Notes: generated by a model from the sequence alone, not told the origin. A DNA stretch of 64,000 nt from Chitinophagaceae bacterium (GCA_027486835.1 JAIXOJ010000191.1:1-64000), one strand, 5' to 3'. Counted from the stretch's first letter, positions 1 to 10,345 are shown. Numbers and translations: made by a program.

Positions 1-73
1 TAACGTCCACAGAAGTTACTTCCCATTTATTGTCCAAATAAAGAAGACTTTTATATAAACTCTTATCTGTCAT
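1..73 (-). CDS. Possible N-terminus of an ISL3-like transposase (partial, runs off the left edge)
   Basis: An open minus-strand frame starts at an ATG at 73 and continues past the window edge, giving 24 residues that begin MTDKSLYKSLLYLDNKW and end in EVTSVDV. ISL3-type transposases commonly begin with a pattern like LYxxLLxLxxPWxVxxV, which this fits well. An in-frame stop lies just upstream at 125-127. Only the first 24 residues are visible, so neither intactness nor an inverted repeat can be judged. The family call rests on a short pattern and is tentative. Confidence 0.4.
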   Translation of the reverse strand, partial: MTDKSLYKSLLYLDNKWEVTSVDV

Positions 74-259
74 AAGTGCAAGTTTAAATAAATCCAACAC
101 TAAATTCCCAGTAGAACCAAATAATTAGGTAATAAAAGTTTTTTCTAGTCGCTAAGTTTTCCGAAAAAGGCTGTTGATGAAAAATTCCTTAACGACAGTT
201 TTTTAATAATAGGAGCATTTCAAACTATTTATCATTAAAATCTTCCTAATTTATCTTAT

Positions 260-469
260 AAGCTATCGATATAGGCTTTGAAGCTATCCGTATCAGCTTT
301 TAGGCTATCGATGTAGGCTCTGAGGCTATTCGTATCAGCTTTTAGGCTGTCGGTATAGGCTTTGAGGCTATCCGTATCAGCTTTAAGGCTATCGATATAG
401 GCTCTGAGGCTTTCCGTATTAGCATTTAGGCTATCGGTATAGGCTTTGAGGTTATCCGTATCAGCTAGG
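260..469. repeat. Tandem array 1: ten 21-bp units forming five 42-bp pairs
   Basis: Ten consecutive 21-bp units occupy this stretch without gaps. Two types alternate. Type A starts AGGCTATCGATATAGGC, type B starts AGGCTATCCGTATCAGC. A plus B gives a 42-bp higher-order unit. Type B contains the inverted repeat AAGCT...AGCTT at 281-299. Type A contains CTAT-CGAT-ATAG. The array lies in non-coding DNA and has no spacer-like variable segments, so it is not a CRISPR array. Confidence 0.9.
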
Positions 470-673
470 GTATTTTTTTAGTTTTTTCGGCATGGAGCAG
501 ATGATTCGTAAGTCATCATTTGAGTAAAGTAATAGGCAAATAATTTCATAAAACCCACACCAGTCAAGCATTTCAGTTCCTTATCCTTTGTAGAGGGTTG
601 GGGAGCGCTTAAGTTATAAGACAAACCCAGCATCCCCTAAGTCTAGTCCACCACAGTAATGTCATATGGTCGC

Positions 674-755
674 TTAACTCCCTCCGATGGAGTTATTACT
701 CCTTAAAATGGGCATATTACTCCTTCCGAGGGACTTATAACTCTCAATGGACTCG
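674..755. repeat. Tandem array 2: degenerate 21-bp units
   Basis: Three to four decayed units start with TTAACTCC, TTACTCCTT, TTACTCCTT and TAACTCTC at 674, 696, 717 and 738, spaced 22, 21 and 21 bp. The first contains the inverted repeat AACTCC...GGAGTT. No gene lies in the surrounding 128-1031 stretch, which otherwise shows only arrays 1 and 2. Confidence 0.6.
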
Positions 756-1031
756 TAACGCCATCTGATAATCTAGTATGGGCATTTGCTCAAGTTACCC
801 TGTGCAGAAAAGTTTCTATTCTCCACTTTATTCAATCGTTAATCAGTTGTTGTTAGCAATAACAATAGCCTTAGGGGAATACCCCTCCAAAAGCAAAAGA
901 AAATAGGAAAAAAATGCCGCCATACCCTTAGTTAACAGCATTCCAGTTCCGTCTCATTTAATTATGGGTAGTGGCGAGGTTTGATGGTAAGCTTGTATTC
1001 ACGCTTAATCACTCCAATAAAATAGGAATAT

Positions 1032-1769
1032 TTATCGTTCTAATCGCTTTCTTATTTTATCTGCTGTAGCCCTAATTGCTTTATACAGTTTGTCTTTGTC
1101 TTTTTCTGTGTACCTACTTTCTGGAACAAAAATGCTAAGTGCAGCAACAACAATCTTATTTTTATAAATAGGTACTGCAAAACCTACAGTATGGGTAGCT
1201 GAACGAATCTTTACAAACTCTTCTGTTCTTATCTTTTGTAATTCAAGCAATAGGCCTTCTTTTGTTTCTGCCCCGGGCCAATCTGATTTAGTGGGTAAGC
1301 CAAGTGATTTAAGTAAATTATTGAGTTCCTTTTCTGGCATGAAGGCCATCATAAGTCTCCCAATTGAAGTGTAATACACTGGGGCTAACATGCCAGTTTT
1401 CACTTGCAATACCTGATCACATTCTTCCAAATGCAAAACAACCCTTTTATTGTTCTTAATCATTCCCAATAGAGAAGTTTCATTGATTTCCTTTTTCAGG
1501 TCTTGCATTGGTTCAATTGCTGCTTCAATTAATTCCTGCTGATAAGCGGGATTTCCAGTTAACTGGTACGCACCAATGCCAATAAGGTAGCCCTGCTTTC
1601 GGCCTACCTGTTCTAGATAATTTTTATCCACCAAAGTCCTTACAATATTGGCACAGGTAGGTTGATTAAGACCCACATGCTCAGCGATTTTTATTAATTG
1701 TACAGGTTCATTGCCATGTTGTGCAACAAACTCTAAAATGTCAATAGCTCTAACGATTACTTGAATCAT
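1032..1769 (-). CDS. IclR-family transcriptional regulator
   Basis: This is a 245-residue IclR-type regulator. The N-terminal winged helix-turn-helix starts MIQVIVRAIDILEFV and includes a recognition region around NQPTCANIVRTLVDKNYLE. The effector-binding domain follows, with the characteristic stretch TSIGRLMMAFMPE and a closing AVPIYKN...AALSIFVP. The frame is open ten codons further upstream (to 1799), but the MIQVI start matches the usual N-terminus of the family and the extra residues are low-complexity isoleucines. IclR proteins often control sugar-acid or aromatic catabolism. A role over the uronate genes of this window is a guess based on proximity alone, since they lie more than 35 kb away. 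The gene is divergent from the giant T9SS gene. Confidence 0.9.
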   Translation of the reverse strand: MIQVIVRAIDILEFVAQHGNEPVQLIKIAEHVGLNQPTCANIVRTLVDKNYLEQVGRKQGYLIGIGAYQLTGNPAYQQELIEAAIEPMQDLKKEINETSLLGMIKNNKRVVLHLEECDQVLQVKTGMLAPVYYTSIGRLMMAFMPEKELNNLLKSLGLPTKSDWPGAETKEGLLLELQKIRTEEFVKIRSATHTVGFAVPIYKNKIVVAALSIFVPESRYTEKDKDKLYKAIRATADKIRKRLER

Positions 1770-2148
1770 AATGATAATAATAATATGCAATGATAGCATT
1801 TATGAGGTATAAAATACAGCGATTAGATGAAAAATGTTGTTAACCCTCGAAAGTGTAAACTTGTTTTTATCATTAAAATACTTGTTGGCATGCAATAATT
1901 GGTAAAAGTAGGGGTGCCACCGTTTAATTAAAAGTATGATCTTCCAAAGTGACGTTTTTTAGGAAAAAAAATTATAAGATTTGGCAAGAACCCAATTTAC
2001 CTTGGTTAATAGGAAAGTCTAACCTTAAAAGCAAATCCTTTTTTAGAATAGCAGACTTAAACTAGACTATCTAAATCATCTTATTTATTGGGTTAAGCAA
2101 GTTTTGAATCTATTACTATAAAAAATTAGGAAAAATCTCAAGAAAAAT

Positions 2149-2178
2149 TTGGCTGATTAGAAATACTCCCTAGTTTTG
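2149..2178 (+). promoter_or_regulatory. Bacteroidota promoter (-33/-7) of the giant T9SS gene
   Basis: TTG at 2149-2151 and TAGTTTTG at 2171-2178 are separated by exactly 19 bp, matching the Bacteroidota sigma-ABfr consensus (TTG, 19 bp, TAnnTTTG). Transcription would start near 2184, giving a leader of about 35-75 nt depending on the start codon used. Confidence 0.75.
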
Positions 2179-2259
2179 TCCTTTCATTATTGAATTTGCA
2201 ACAACTATTATTGAATAATGAAACGATCGATTGCTCATTTTATAATTTTATGCCTAAAT

Positions 2260-5200
2260 ATGAAATACACTTTTATTTCGCTCTTGACTTTCTTCGGATT
2301 GATAGTGAATGCACAGAATTTTACACCAGGAAACGTGGTCGTTACCCGAGTGGGGGATGGCAGTACAACACTATCAACCAACAATTTTGGTGTTAACTTA
2401 TTGGAGTTTAACACGAATACTGCCAATCAAGCTTCGCCAACCAAAACAGTTGCTATAGGCTCTACTACTGCTGGCTCAAGGATAACAGTGGGAGGTACAG
2501 TAACTACGGAAGGACAATTGAGCCTTTCTCAAGACCGAAGGTATCTAAACATAATTGGTTACGATGCTACATTAGGAAGTACTAGTGCCACATATCTAGC
2601 AAGTAGCATTAATAGAACAATAGGTAGGATTGATTATACCGGTACCATAGATTATTCAACAAATGTTACTGGGGCTACTACCTCTTCTAAATTGGCTGCA
2701 ACCATAGACGGAAATGCTTATTACACAGCAATTGGAGGAACAGTAGGTTATATCACCCAAGGCGCAACATCTGCTGCTACTACTATAGCTACTTTGAGTC
2801 ACCGAGTACTAAATATTTATAAAAACCAGCTTTATTCTTATGCGGGGTTCTCTAATATTACAGCTAGCAATACAGCATTGCCAACTGGTACTTCTGCATT
2901 TTCAACGGCAGTTTCGCTTTCTCCAAGCCTTTCTGCACTTGGTTTTGTTTATTTCGATGTGGATCCTACAATTAATTGGAATGGTACGGGTTATGATTTA
3001 CTGTACGTTTCCAATGCCAATTCAGGGCTTGAAAAATATTATTACAATGGAACGAATTGGATACCCGCTAATGCACAATACCAAAGTTTAACAATCGCTA
3101 ACGGGGGCACTGGTTATTCGGGTTCACCAACAGTAGCTATTGGTACAGCTTGGCAATCTGGTGGTACTTATACCGTAAACCAGCAAGTTTACAATGGTGT
3201 TAGTCTTTATACTGTTTCAGCCATTTCAACAGGAATTTCGGGTGCAACTCCTCCAACGCATACTACAGGCTCGGTTGTAAGTGGCGGTGTAACATTTACA
3301 TATTCAGGTACAAATGCTACTGCAACAGTATCTGTTTCTGGAGGTGTAGTAACTGCAGGGTTCATAACTTATGGTAGTGGCGTGTATCTATCCTTACCTT
3401 CTGTTACACTAACAGGCGGTGGCGGTTCAGGTGCTAGTGTAACTTGTAATGTTGCATATGTGCCTACTGCATTAAATAATGGAACTGGTGCATTAGCTCA
3501 GCTTACTGGTGCGCTGAACGGTTCTGGGATTCCAGTAATTTATGCAGTAACAGGTAGTAGCGGTACAGCAACCAACAATAAATTGTATTCAATAGTGGAT
3601 AATAGTGGTCGTACTGGAATCATGACCAATGCCAATACTACTGCTACTGTATTAGCTACTGCGGGAGCTAATTATGCCTTTAGAGGAGTTGCATTTGCAC
3701 CATCGGTAGTTACTTGGACGGGTACAACCAACACTGATTGGAACACAGCATCCAACTGGAGTAATAATAAAGTTCCTGATAGTTCCGTTAATGTGATTAT
3801 TCCTTCTGGTATTACCAATTACCCAAGCATAGCCACAGGCTCTACTGCTAACAATGTTTCTTGTTTAACTGTCAATGCAGGTGCTACACTTACCATAAAC
3901 GACAATGCAGTTTTATATACTACTGGTTCAGTAACTGTAAATGGTCTGGTAGCAGGAAACGGAAATGTATTGAATAGTGATTTGAGTCCGTATTCTTTCA
4001 CAAAAGGAAACTTGGTGGTGTCTCAAGTGGATATTTCAGGATTGTCTGCAAATACTAATTCTGGGCAGGTATCATTAGTAGAATATACAATTGCTGGTGT
4101 AAGAACCCGTAAGCCGGCCATGAAACTCAATGCAACTAGTGGTTATAACCGACTGGTTATTAGTGGCACAGCAACTTCAAATACCGAAGGGCAATTGGCC
4201 TTATCGGGTGATGGACGATATATAACCCTCGCAGGATATGATACCGTAACCAATATTGCAAACACAGATTTTCAAAAGAAAGACAAAGTAATAGGTAGGG
4301 TTGCTTACAATAGTGCTATACCTAATTTGGCTACTAAAATTGCCACTAGCGAGTCTGGTTCTGCTTGGAATGGTACGACTGCCGTGAAAGTAGTTACCGC
4401 CGTAACTAATGATGGTAATGAATACTGGGTATTAGGTAATCAAAATGAATCTATCAGGTTTATTCCGCATTACAATGCTACCCAAACTGCATCAGTTCGG
4501 GTTAATAGCGTTGCTAGTGCTACTTACGGTAGCTTGGGACTTTTTGGTGGTAAATTGTTTACAAGTTTTAGTTTCCCGAGTGTATCACAATTTAACATGT
4601 ACAGTTTTGCCTTAAACAGACCTACAGCATTATCCACCAATGCAGGCTTTATTAACACTACTGTTTCTGCGGGAACAACACTTAATCAGTTTGTATTCTT
4701 CGATGTACAGACAGGTGGCGATCCTGCAACAGGATATGATTTGATGTACATGAATGATGTAAATGGTAGTCTAATTAAATTTTATAACGATGGTATTGGA
4801 TGGGCCAGAATGGGTACATTCGGAAGTGCTGCCAGTTCTCCATTTACAAAACATGGTCTCACAGGCACAATTGTAGCAGGTCAACCAGTACTTTACTTTA
4901 TCCGTGGTGCAGACCAAGCGACTAGTTATATAATGAAAGTAACGGATAATACAGCTTATAATGCTGCAGTTAGTGGACTTACTGCTACTGTAGTAGCTAC
5001 TTCTCCAGCAAATACCGTGTTTAAAGGCTTGGCATTTGTACCTTACATTTCAAGATGGACAGGTGCGGTGAGTACAGATTGGAATACGGCTTCCAACTGG
5101 AGTCCAGCAGTGGTACCAGATTCTACCACTTCTGTAGTTATCCCCAATAATTTAGCTAATTATCCTTCTATTGCAACTAATGTTACTACCAACGTGGTGT

Positions 5201-8200
5201 ATTCATTAGATGTTACCTCTGGTGCCACCATTACCTTAAATTCTGGTGTTGTATTCCGAGTAAAAGGAGCGTTGAATAACAACGGAACAATCACTGGTGC
5301 AGGTAAAGTGTATTTGAAAGATGTTGGTTTTCAACCAATAGTTGGTACTACTTCTACAATCAGTAATGTTGACTTGGATAATACAGAAGGTGCTACTACC
5401 TTAAATACCGTTTCAACACACACAACTACTGGTACTTTAACACTTACGAGTGGTACATTAGCAGTCAATAACTCTACCCTAGCTTTCCATACAGGAAATA
5501 CACCCATTGCAGTAACAGCTGGTAAATTAGCGTTAACTACCACAAGTAACTTGGAATTTGGTACCGCTGGAAACTTAGGCGGTTCAGCATTTACAATACC
5601 TAATGATGTATTTAGTGGTACAGCACCTGCTGGACCTTCTTTCAATAACCTTACAGTTAACAGAGCAAACAGTATAACCCTTGGTAACCAAGATATCACT
5701 GTAAACGGAACGGCTGCACTAACTAGTGGTGTATTAGATGCTAGCGGAAGAACCCTAACTTTCCAAAACGGAAACACTCCGCTAAGCACTGCAACGGGTA
5801 CCCTTACCTTGAGCAGTACGAGCAACTTAATTTTTGGTACAACTGGTAATTTAGGCGGCAATGCAGTTACCATCCCTAATGGCGTATTTACTTCGGATCC
5901 ATCTATTACTAACCTGACAGTAAACAGAACAAATGCGTTAACCCTAGGTAACCAAGACCTGACCATTAGTGGAGCTTTGACATTAACCAATGGTGTTTTA
6001 AACGCAAGTGGCAGAACACTTACTTTCCATACAGGTGCAACACCAATTGTAAGAAATGGTACTACTTCAGTAGGTACGTTAACGCTTAGTAATACTTCTA
6101 ACCTAATTTTTGGAACTTCAGGAAATATAGGTGGTGCTGCGTTTACGCTCCCTAATAGCATGTTTACTTCAGCACCTACTATTAATAACTTCACCCTTAA
6201 CCGTACTAATAACTTAACGTTAGGTAACCAAGATCTTACGGTCAATGGTTCATTAACGCTTACTGCAGGAGTGTTAGTAGCAAGTGGTAAGAATCTGATC
6301 TTCCAAAACGGAGATGTACCTATCGTAAGAGATGGTACTACTTCAACGGGTACAATTACAGTTAGTAGTACTTCTAACTTAACCTTTGGTACTGCGGGTA
6401 ATGTTGGTGGTGCAGCTTTTACCTTACCGAGTGGTACATTTACTGGAACTACCACTTCGGTTAATAGCCTTAACATTAACCGTACAAATAGCTTGACATT
6501 AGGCCAAGATTTAATTGTAAACGCTGGAGGTCTTGCCCTAACAAGTGGCGTTTTCAATATTAATTCAAGAGTACTTACATTACAAACTGCTAATGTTCCA
6601 ATTACTAGAACTTCGGGTACATTAACTGTTAATACAAGTACAGCTATAAGCTTTGGAGCAACAGGTAATACTGGTGGCAATGCTTTCACTTTGCCAGACA
6701 ATGTGTTTACGGCAGCAACTCCAGCCTTCTTTAATTTATCGATTAACAGGGCAAACGATTTAATACTTGGCAACCAAAATATAACCTTAACAAGGGTTAC
6801 GTTAACTGCTGGTGTGTTAGATGCCAGCAACCGTACAATTACTTTTGGAAATACGAGTACTCCTTTGGTTACTACTGGAGGTACTTTAAAAGTAAATAGT
6901 GGTACAAGTTTGTCTTTTGGTGGAGGAAGTGGTGATAATAACGCACAAATTAACATTCCTAATAACTTTTTCACATCCACTCCTAGCCTTAACAACTTCA
7001 CCGTAAACAGGGTAAACCCAATTGCCTTGGGTAATCAGGATATGATTATCAATGGCTCATTGATATTAACCCGTGGCGCTTTTGATGTAAATGGTAGAAC
7101 CCTTACTTTCCAAAATGGCAACACGCCTATTACAAGGAATGGGACAACATCAATTGGTACTTTAACGGTGGGTAGTACCTCAAATCTAGCCTTCGGTAGC
7201 GTAGGAAATGTTGATGGAGATGCCTTTACTTTACCTAATAGCGTATTTACAGCAACCCCTTCTATCAACGATTTAACAATTAATCGTACTAATCCAATAA
7301 CTATAGGCAACCAAGCCTTCACTGTAAACGGTACGCTTACCTTAACATCAGGGGTTATAGCTTTAGGAAGTAATAACTTAACCTTGCCTAATACAGCTAC
7401 CGTTTCTGGTGCAAATACTGCTGGATATGTAGACGCTAGCGGTACAGGCAGACTTATTCGTAATTCAGTTGGCAATACTGCAACGCTATTTCCTGTGGGA
7501 ACGGCAGCTTCTTATGCACCTTTAACAATCACCAATACAACAGGTACTTCTAACTTAAGTGTGGGTGTTCAACCAACCATTACCAATGCAATTGGTGACC
7601 CAACACAGCAAGTAAATTTAGAATGGTCTGTTTTAGGTAGTTCACAAACAACTGCAACCATTCAATACCAGTTTAATGGTAGCGATGCAGCATCTGGATT
7701 CTTAACGAATACCAAATGCGAAATTGGTAATTTCAAATCAAATTATGGTGTTACACAATGTAGCAACAACGGTACTGGTATCCCTGCTGGGTCTGATCCA
7801 TACACCATATCTGCAATTGGTTTTGTTATCCCTAACTCAGGCACGAATTATTATGTTGTAGCCAATACAGGTAATGTTGTAATAACTTCTACCACTTGGA
7901 CTGGTACAGTAAGTTCAGCGTGGGGTACTAGTGCAAACTGGTCTGATGGAGTTCCTTCAGCAACTATTAGTGCAATTGTTGGCACAGCACTAAGGCAGCC
8001 AATAAATACCACTGCTCAAACGGTAAAAAGCTTGACGGTAAATAGTGGCATAACAATTACCAACAATAGTACAATTGATGTAAAATCAACCTTAACAAAT
8101 AATGGTACCATATCAGGAACTGGAACCACCATCCTAAGTGGTAGTGCCAACCAAGCCATCAGCGGTGTTGGAACAGTTAGCAACTTTACGGTTAACAATA

Positions 8201-9939
8201 CAAATGGCGCAACTGTCACTAGTGGTGCCAATAAATTAAATGTTACTGGAACATTAACCTTGAAATCAGGAACATTAACTACTAACGGAAATGTGGTTCT
8301 TAAATCTACTAGCATTACCAATAGTGCGGTTGTAGCACCAATAGGCACAGGTGGCAACAGTGGTTCTATCAGTGGAAATGTTACAGTTGAGCGTTTCATT
8401 CCTAAAGGATTCAGAGCTTGGAGAGATTTCGGTGCTAGCGTTTATAATGCTGGTACTATTTACACCAATTGGCAAGAAGGTGGCAGTTACGCCAATTCAG
8501 GCTACGGTGTCTTTATTACAGGTACAACTGCTTCCACTGCTAGCCATGGCGTGGACGCTACTACAGGTCTTGACCAAACAGTAAACAGTCTAAAATCTGC
8601 TTACACCTTAACTGGTGGTGCTTGGTCTCCTATTACCAATACTAAATTCACAAACTTGAATCCTTTCTTGGGTTATCGTTTGTTGGTGCGTGGCGACAGA
8701 ACATTCAATTTGTTTACAACTCCTATATCAACTGTAGGTACAACTGGTTTCTTGTTGATGAACAGTGCAACTGCTTTAAGGGCAACAGGTAAGTTGGTTA
8801 CGGGAAATGTAGTGTTCAGCACAAGTGGTGTTACAAATGCAGTTTCTGGAGCTACTTATAGTAGTGCTGCGTTTGGATTAAATGGTACTACTACTGACGG
8901 CTTTAGCTCTATCGCTAATCCTTATGTTGCACCAATAGACTGGAAAAATATCTATGATAATGGAAGATTGGTGAACTTAACCCCAAGTTATTATTATTTA
9001 GACCCTACCATTGGTTCTACAGGTGCTTACGTAGCATATAATGCCTTGACTGATGTGGCTAGCAATTTGGCAGCGGGTGCACGTTACATCCAAGCTGGAC
9101 AAGCAGTATTTGTACAAAACAATGCAAGTACTTCACCTAGCTTAACAATCACAGAGGCTGATAAAGCCATTACTTCTACCAAAACATCTGTATTTGGTGC
9201 TGCTGAAAAAAGAAGCAAATTGGCCATCACTTTAATGAAGCAAGACAATGCCGATTGGAAGAAAATGGATATGTCCGGTGTGGTTTTTGACAATCGCTTT
9301 AGCAATGAACTTCGTTCTGAAGATGCGTTGAAAATGACCAATGCTGGTGAAAACCTATCAATTGTAAACAACAACCAGTTGTTAAGTATTGAAGGTCGCC
9401 AACCAGCACAACCAGCAGATGTGTTGCCATTGAGCTTAGAAAAAATGACTACTAGCAGTTATGCACTAAACATTGATGCATCTGCTTACAGTACTGGGGA
9501 TGTAGCTCCTTACTTGGTGGATGCTTATACTAATACCACAACTGCTTTGAATTTGAATGAGAACATTATTCCATTTACAACAGATAATGCAGTTGCTGCT
9601 AGCTATGCAAACAGGTTTAGTATTGTGTTCAAAGCAAAAACTGCGAACACCAGTGGAGCTGTTGCTAATACAATTGCGAGTTACTCCTTATACCCTAATC
9701 CTGCGGTAAGTAAAGCAGTGAACATTGCTTTTGAAAATGTAGTTGCTGGAAAATACACGGTTACTATTTACAACAGCCTTGGACAAAAAGTACACACCCA
9801 AACCATCAGTCATGCTGGCGGTGCAGCAGCCCATTCCTTGGGTATCCGTCAAGTGTTGGCTAAGGGAGTTTATTACGTAACGGTTGGTACGGTTAGTGGA
9901 AATAAAGTTGTTTACAATACTAATTTGTCAGTAGAATAG
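2260..9939 (+). CDS. Giant secreted repeat protein with T9SS type A sorting domain
   Basis: About 2560 residues. The chosen start, MKYTFISLLTFFGLIVNAQ, gives a canonical signal peptide. An in-frame ATG at 2218 would add 14 residues. In order the protein has a propeller-like module (GQLSLSQDRRYLNIIGYD), a WNTASNWS...VPDS connector, a second copy of module and connector (to about nt 5240), seven tandem repeats of 85-92 residues (about 5430-7333) built on LTSGVLDASGRTLTF...TLGNQDLTVNG, another WTG...W connector near 7900, a pre-CTD region, and a C-terminal T9SS domain (SLYPNPAVSKAVNI...KGVYYVTVG). T9SS type A domains direct export through the outer membrane and surface anchoring or release. The repeats suggest a long beta-solenoid, adhesin-like stalk. 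The substrate is unknown. It has its own promoter and no close partner gene. Confidence 0.9.
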   Translation: MKYTFISLLTFFGLIVNAQNFTPGNVVVTRVGDGSTTLSTNNFGVNLLEFNTNTANQASPTKTVAIGSTTAGSRITVGGTVTTEGQLSLSQDRRYLNIIGYDATLGSTSATYLASSINRTIGRIDYTGTIDYSTNVTGATTSSKLAATIDGNAYYTAIGGTVGYITQGATSAATTIATLSHRVLNIYKNQLYSYAGFSNITASNTALPTGTSAFSTAVSLSPSLSALGFVYFDVDPTINWNGTGYDLLYVSNANSGLEKYYYNGTNWIPANAQYQSLTIANGGTGYSGSPTVAIGTAWQSGGTYTVNQQVYNGVSLYTVSAISTGISGATPPTHTTGSVVSGGVTFTYSGTNATATVSVSGGVVTAGFITYGSGVYLSLPSVTLTGGGGSGASVTCNVAYVPTALNNGTGALAQLTGALNGSGIPVIYAVTGSSGTATNNKLYSIVDNSGRTGIMTNANTTATVLATAGANYAFRGVAFAPSVVTWTGTTNTDWNTASNWSNNKVPDSSVNVIIPSGITNYPSIATGSTANNVSCLTVNAGATLTINDNAVLYTTGSVTVNGLVAGNGNVLNSDLSPYSFTKGNLVVSQVDISGLSANTNSGQVSLVEYTIAGVRTRKPAMKLNATSGYNRLVISGTATSNTEGQLALSGDGRYITLAGYDTVTNIANTDFQKKDKVIGRVAYNSAIPNLATKIATSESGSAWNGTTAVKVVTAVTNDGNEYWVLGNQNESIRFIPHYNATQTASVRVNSVASATYGSLGLFGGKLFTSFSFPSVSQFNMYSFALNRPTALSTNAGFINTTVSAGTTLNQFVFFDVQTGGDPATGYDLMYMNDVNGSLIKFYNDGIGWARMGTFGSAASSPFTKHGLTGTIVAGQPVLYFIRGADQATSYIMKVTDNTAYNAAVSGLTATVVATSPANTVFKGLAFVPYISRWTGAVSTDWNTASNWSPAVVPDSTTSVVIPNNLANYPSIATNVTTNVVYSLDVTSGATITLNSGVVFRVKGALNNNGTITGAGKVYLKDVGFQPIVGTTSTISNVDLDNTEGATTLNTVSTHTTTGTLTLTSGTLAVNNSTLAFHTGNTPIAVTAGKLALTTTSNLEFGTAGNLGGSAFTIPNDVFSGTAPAGPSFNNLTVNRANSITLGNQDITVNGTAALTSGVLDASGRTLTFQNGNTPLSTATGTLTLSSTSNLIFGTTGNLGGNAVTIPNGVFTSDPSITNLTVNRTNALTLGNQDLTISGALTLTNGVLNASGRTLTFHTGATPIVRNGTTSVGTLTLSNTSNLIFGTSGNIGGAAFTLPNSMFTSAPTINNFTLNRTNNLTLGNQDLTVNGSLTLTAGVLVASGKNLIFQNGDVPIVRDGTTSTGTITVSSTSNLTFGTAGNVGGAAFTLPSGTFTGTTTSVNSLNINRTNSLTLGQDLIVNAGGLALTSGVFNINSRVLTLQTANVPITRTSGTLTVNTSTAISFGATGNTGGNAFTLPDNVFTAATPAFFNLSINRANDLILGNQNITLTRVTLTAGVLDASNRTITFGNTSTPLVTTGGTLKVNSGTSLSFGGGSGDNNAQINIPNNFFTSTPSLNNFTVNRVNPIALGNQDMIINGSLILTRGAFDVNGRTLTFQNGNTPITRNGTTSIGTLTVGSTSNLAFGSVGNVDGDAFTLPNSVFTATPSINDLTINRTNPITIGNQAFTVNGTLTLTSGVIALGSNNLTLPNTATVSGANTAGYVDASGTGRLIRNSVGNTATLFPVGTAASYAPLTITNTTGTSNLSVGVQPTITNAIGDPTQQVNLEWSVLGSSQTTATIQYQFNGSDAASGFLTNTKCEIGNFKSNYGVTQCSNNGTGIPAGSDPYTISAIGFVIPNSGTNYYVVANTGNVVITSTTWTGTVSSAWGTSANWSDGVPSATISAIVGTALRQPINTTAQTVKSLTVNSGITITNNSTIDVKSTLTNNGTISGTGTTILSGSANQAISGVGTVSNFTVNNTNGATVTSGANKLNVTGTLTLKSGTLTTNGNVVLKSTSITNSAVVAPIGTGGNSGSISGNVTVERFIPKGFRAWRDFGASVYNAGTIYTNWQEGGSYANSGYGVFITGTTASTASHGVDATTGLDQTVNSLKSAYTLTGGAWSPITNTKFTNLNPFLGYRLLVRGDRTFNLFTTPISTVGTTGFLLMNSATALRATGKLVTGNVVFSTSGVTNAVSGATYSSAAFGLNGTTTDGFSSIANPYVAPIDWKNIYDNGRLVNLTPSYYYLDPTIGSTGAYVAYNALTDVASNLAAGARYIQAGQAVFVQNNASTSPSLTITEADKAITSTKTSVFGAAEKRSKLAITLMKQDNADWKKMDMSGVVFDNRFSNELRSEDALKMTNAGENLSIVNNNQLLSIEGRQPAQPADVLPLSLEKMTTSSYALNIDASAYSTGDVAPYLVDAYTNTTTALNLNENIIPFTTDNAVAASYANRFSIVFKAKTANTSGAVANTIASYSLYPNPAVSKAVNIAFENVVAGKYTVTIYNSLGQKVHTQTISHAGGAAAHSLGIRQVLAKGVYYVTVGTVSGNKVVYNTNLSVE
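5431..7333 (+). repeat. Seven in-frame coding repeats of about 270 bp
   Basis: Within the giant gene, units begin near 5431, 5710, 5974, 6250, 6529, 6790 and 7054. Each encodes LTxGVLxAxGRTLTF, a NTPI segment, SNLxFGTxGNxGG, a FTLPNxVFT segment and xxNRTNxLTLGNQD. Units have diverged considerably in sequence, so the expansion is not recent. Unit 4 has lost two residues in its LGNQD turn (LGQD), and unit 6 has a variant FGGGSGDNN loop. Confidence 0.85.
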
Positions 9940-10052
9940 ATTTCAATCAATAGAGCCCTCACCTGCAACCACTTGTTGTATGGGAAATATTAGTTCATTA
10001 ACACGATATATTGTTATTAACTAAACGGAGATTTTAAGCAGAAGCCATAAGG

Positions 10053-10083
10053 GTTGTTAACATGCTACATGTTAGCAACCCTT
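10053..10083. terminator. Inverted repeat downstream of the giant T9SS gene
   Basis: GGGTTGTTAACATG, a CTA loop and CATGTTAGCAACCC form a 14-bp stem with one wobble pair. It is 115 bp past the stop codon and has no strong T tract, so it may be a terminator or an mRNA-stabilising hairpin. Confidence 0.5.
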
Positions 10084-10345
10084 TACCTTGAATGTTAAGG
10101 GAGGGTTTTTAATAGTTCTTTATAGACATCATTCAAGAATGGCTATGAGTATTAAAGTGGTAGGTATTAAGATGTTGGTTGTTTTCGACTTTGTTTGTGA
10201 CATATAAATGGAATCGGATTCGCTTAACTAACCAAAAGGAATGATGTAGTAGAACTCAGCGATGCTTATAAAGCCAACCTCGAATGCTAACTATACCATA
10301 AACTACATTATTTCAATCTGCGAAATGGCAGGAGTTCTGAAAAAA

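Noticed and set aside
5331-7001. 556-codon open frame antisense to the giant T9SS gene
   Set aside because: It mirrors the in-frame repeats of the sense gene. The Thr/Ser/Asn-rich sense codons give few antisense stops, and the translation is hydrophobic low-complexity with no start signal or domain.
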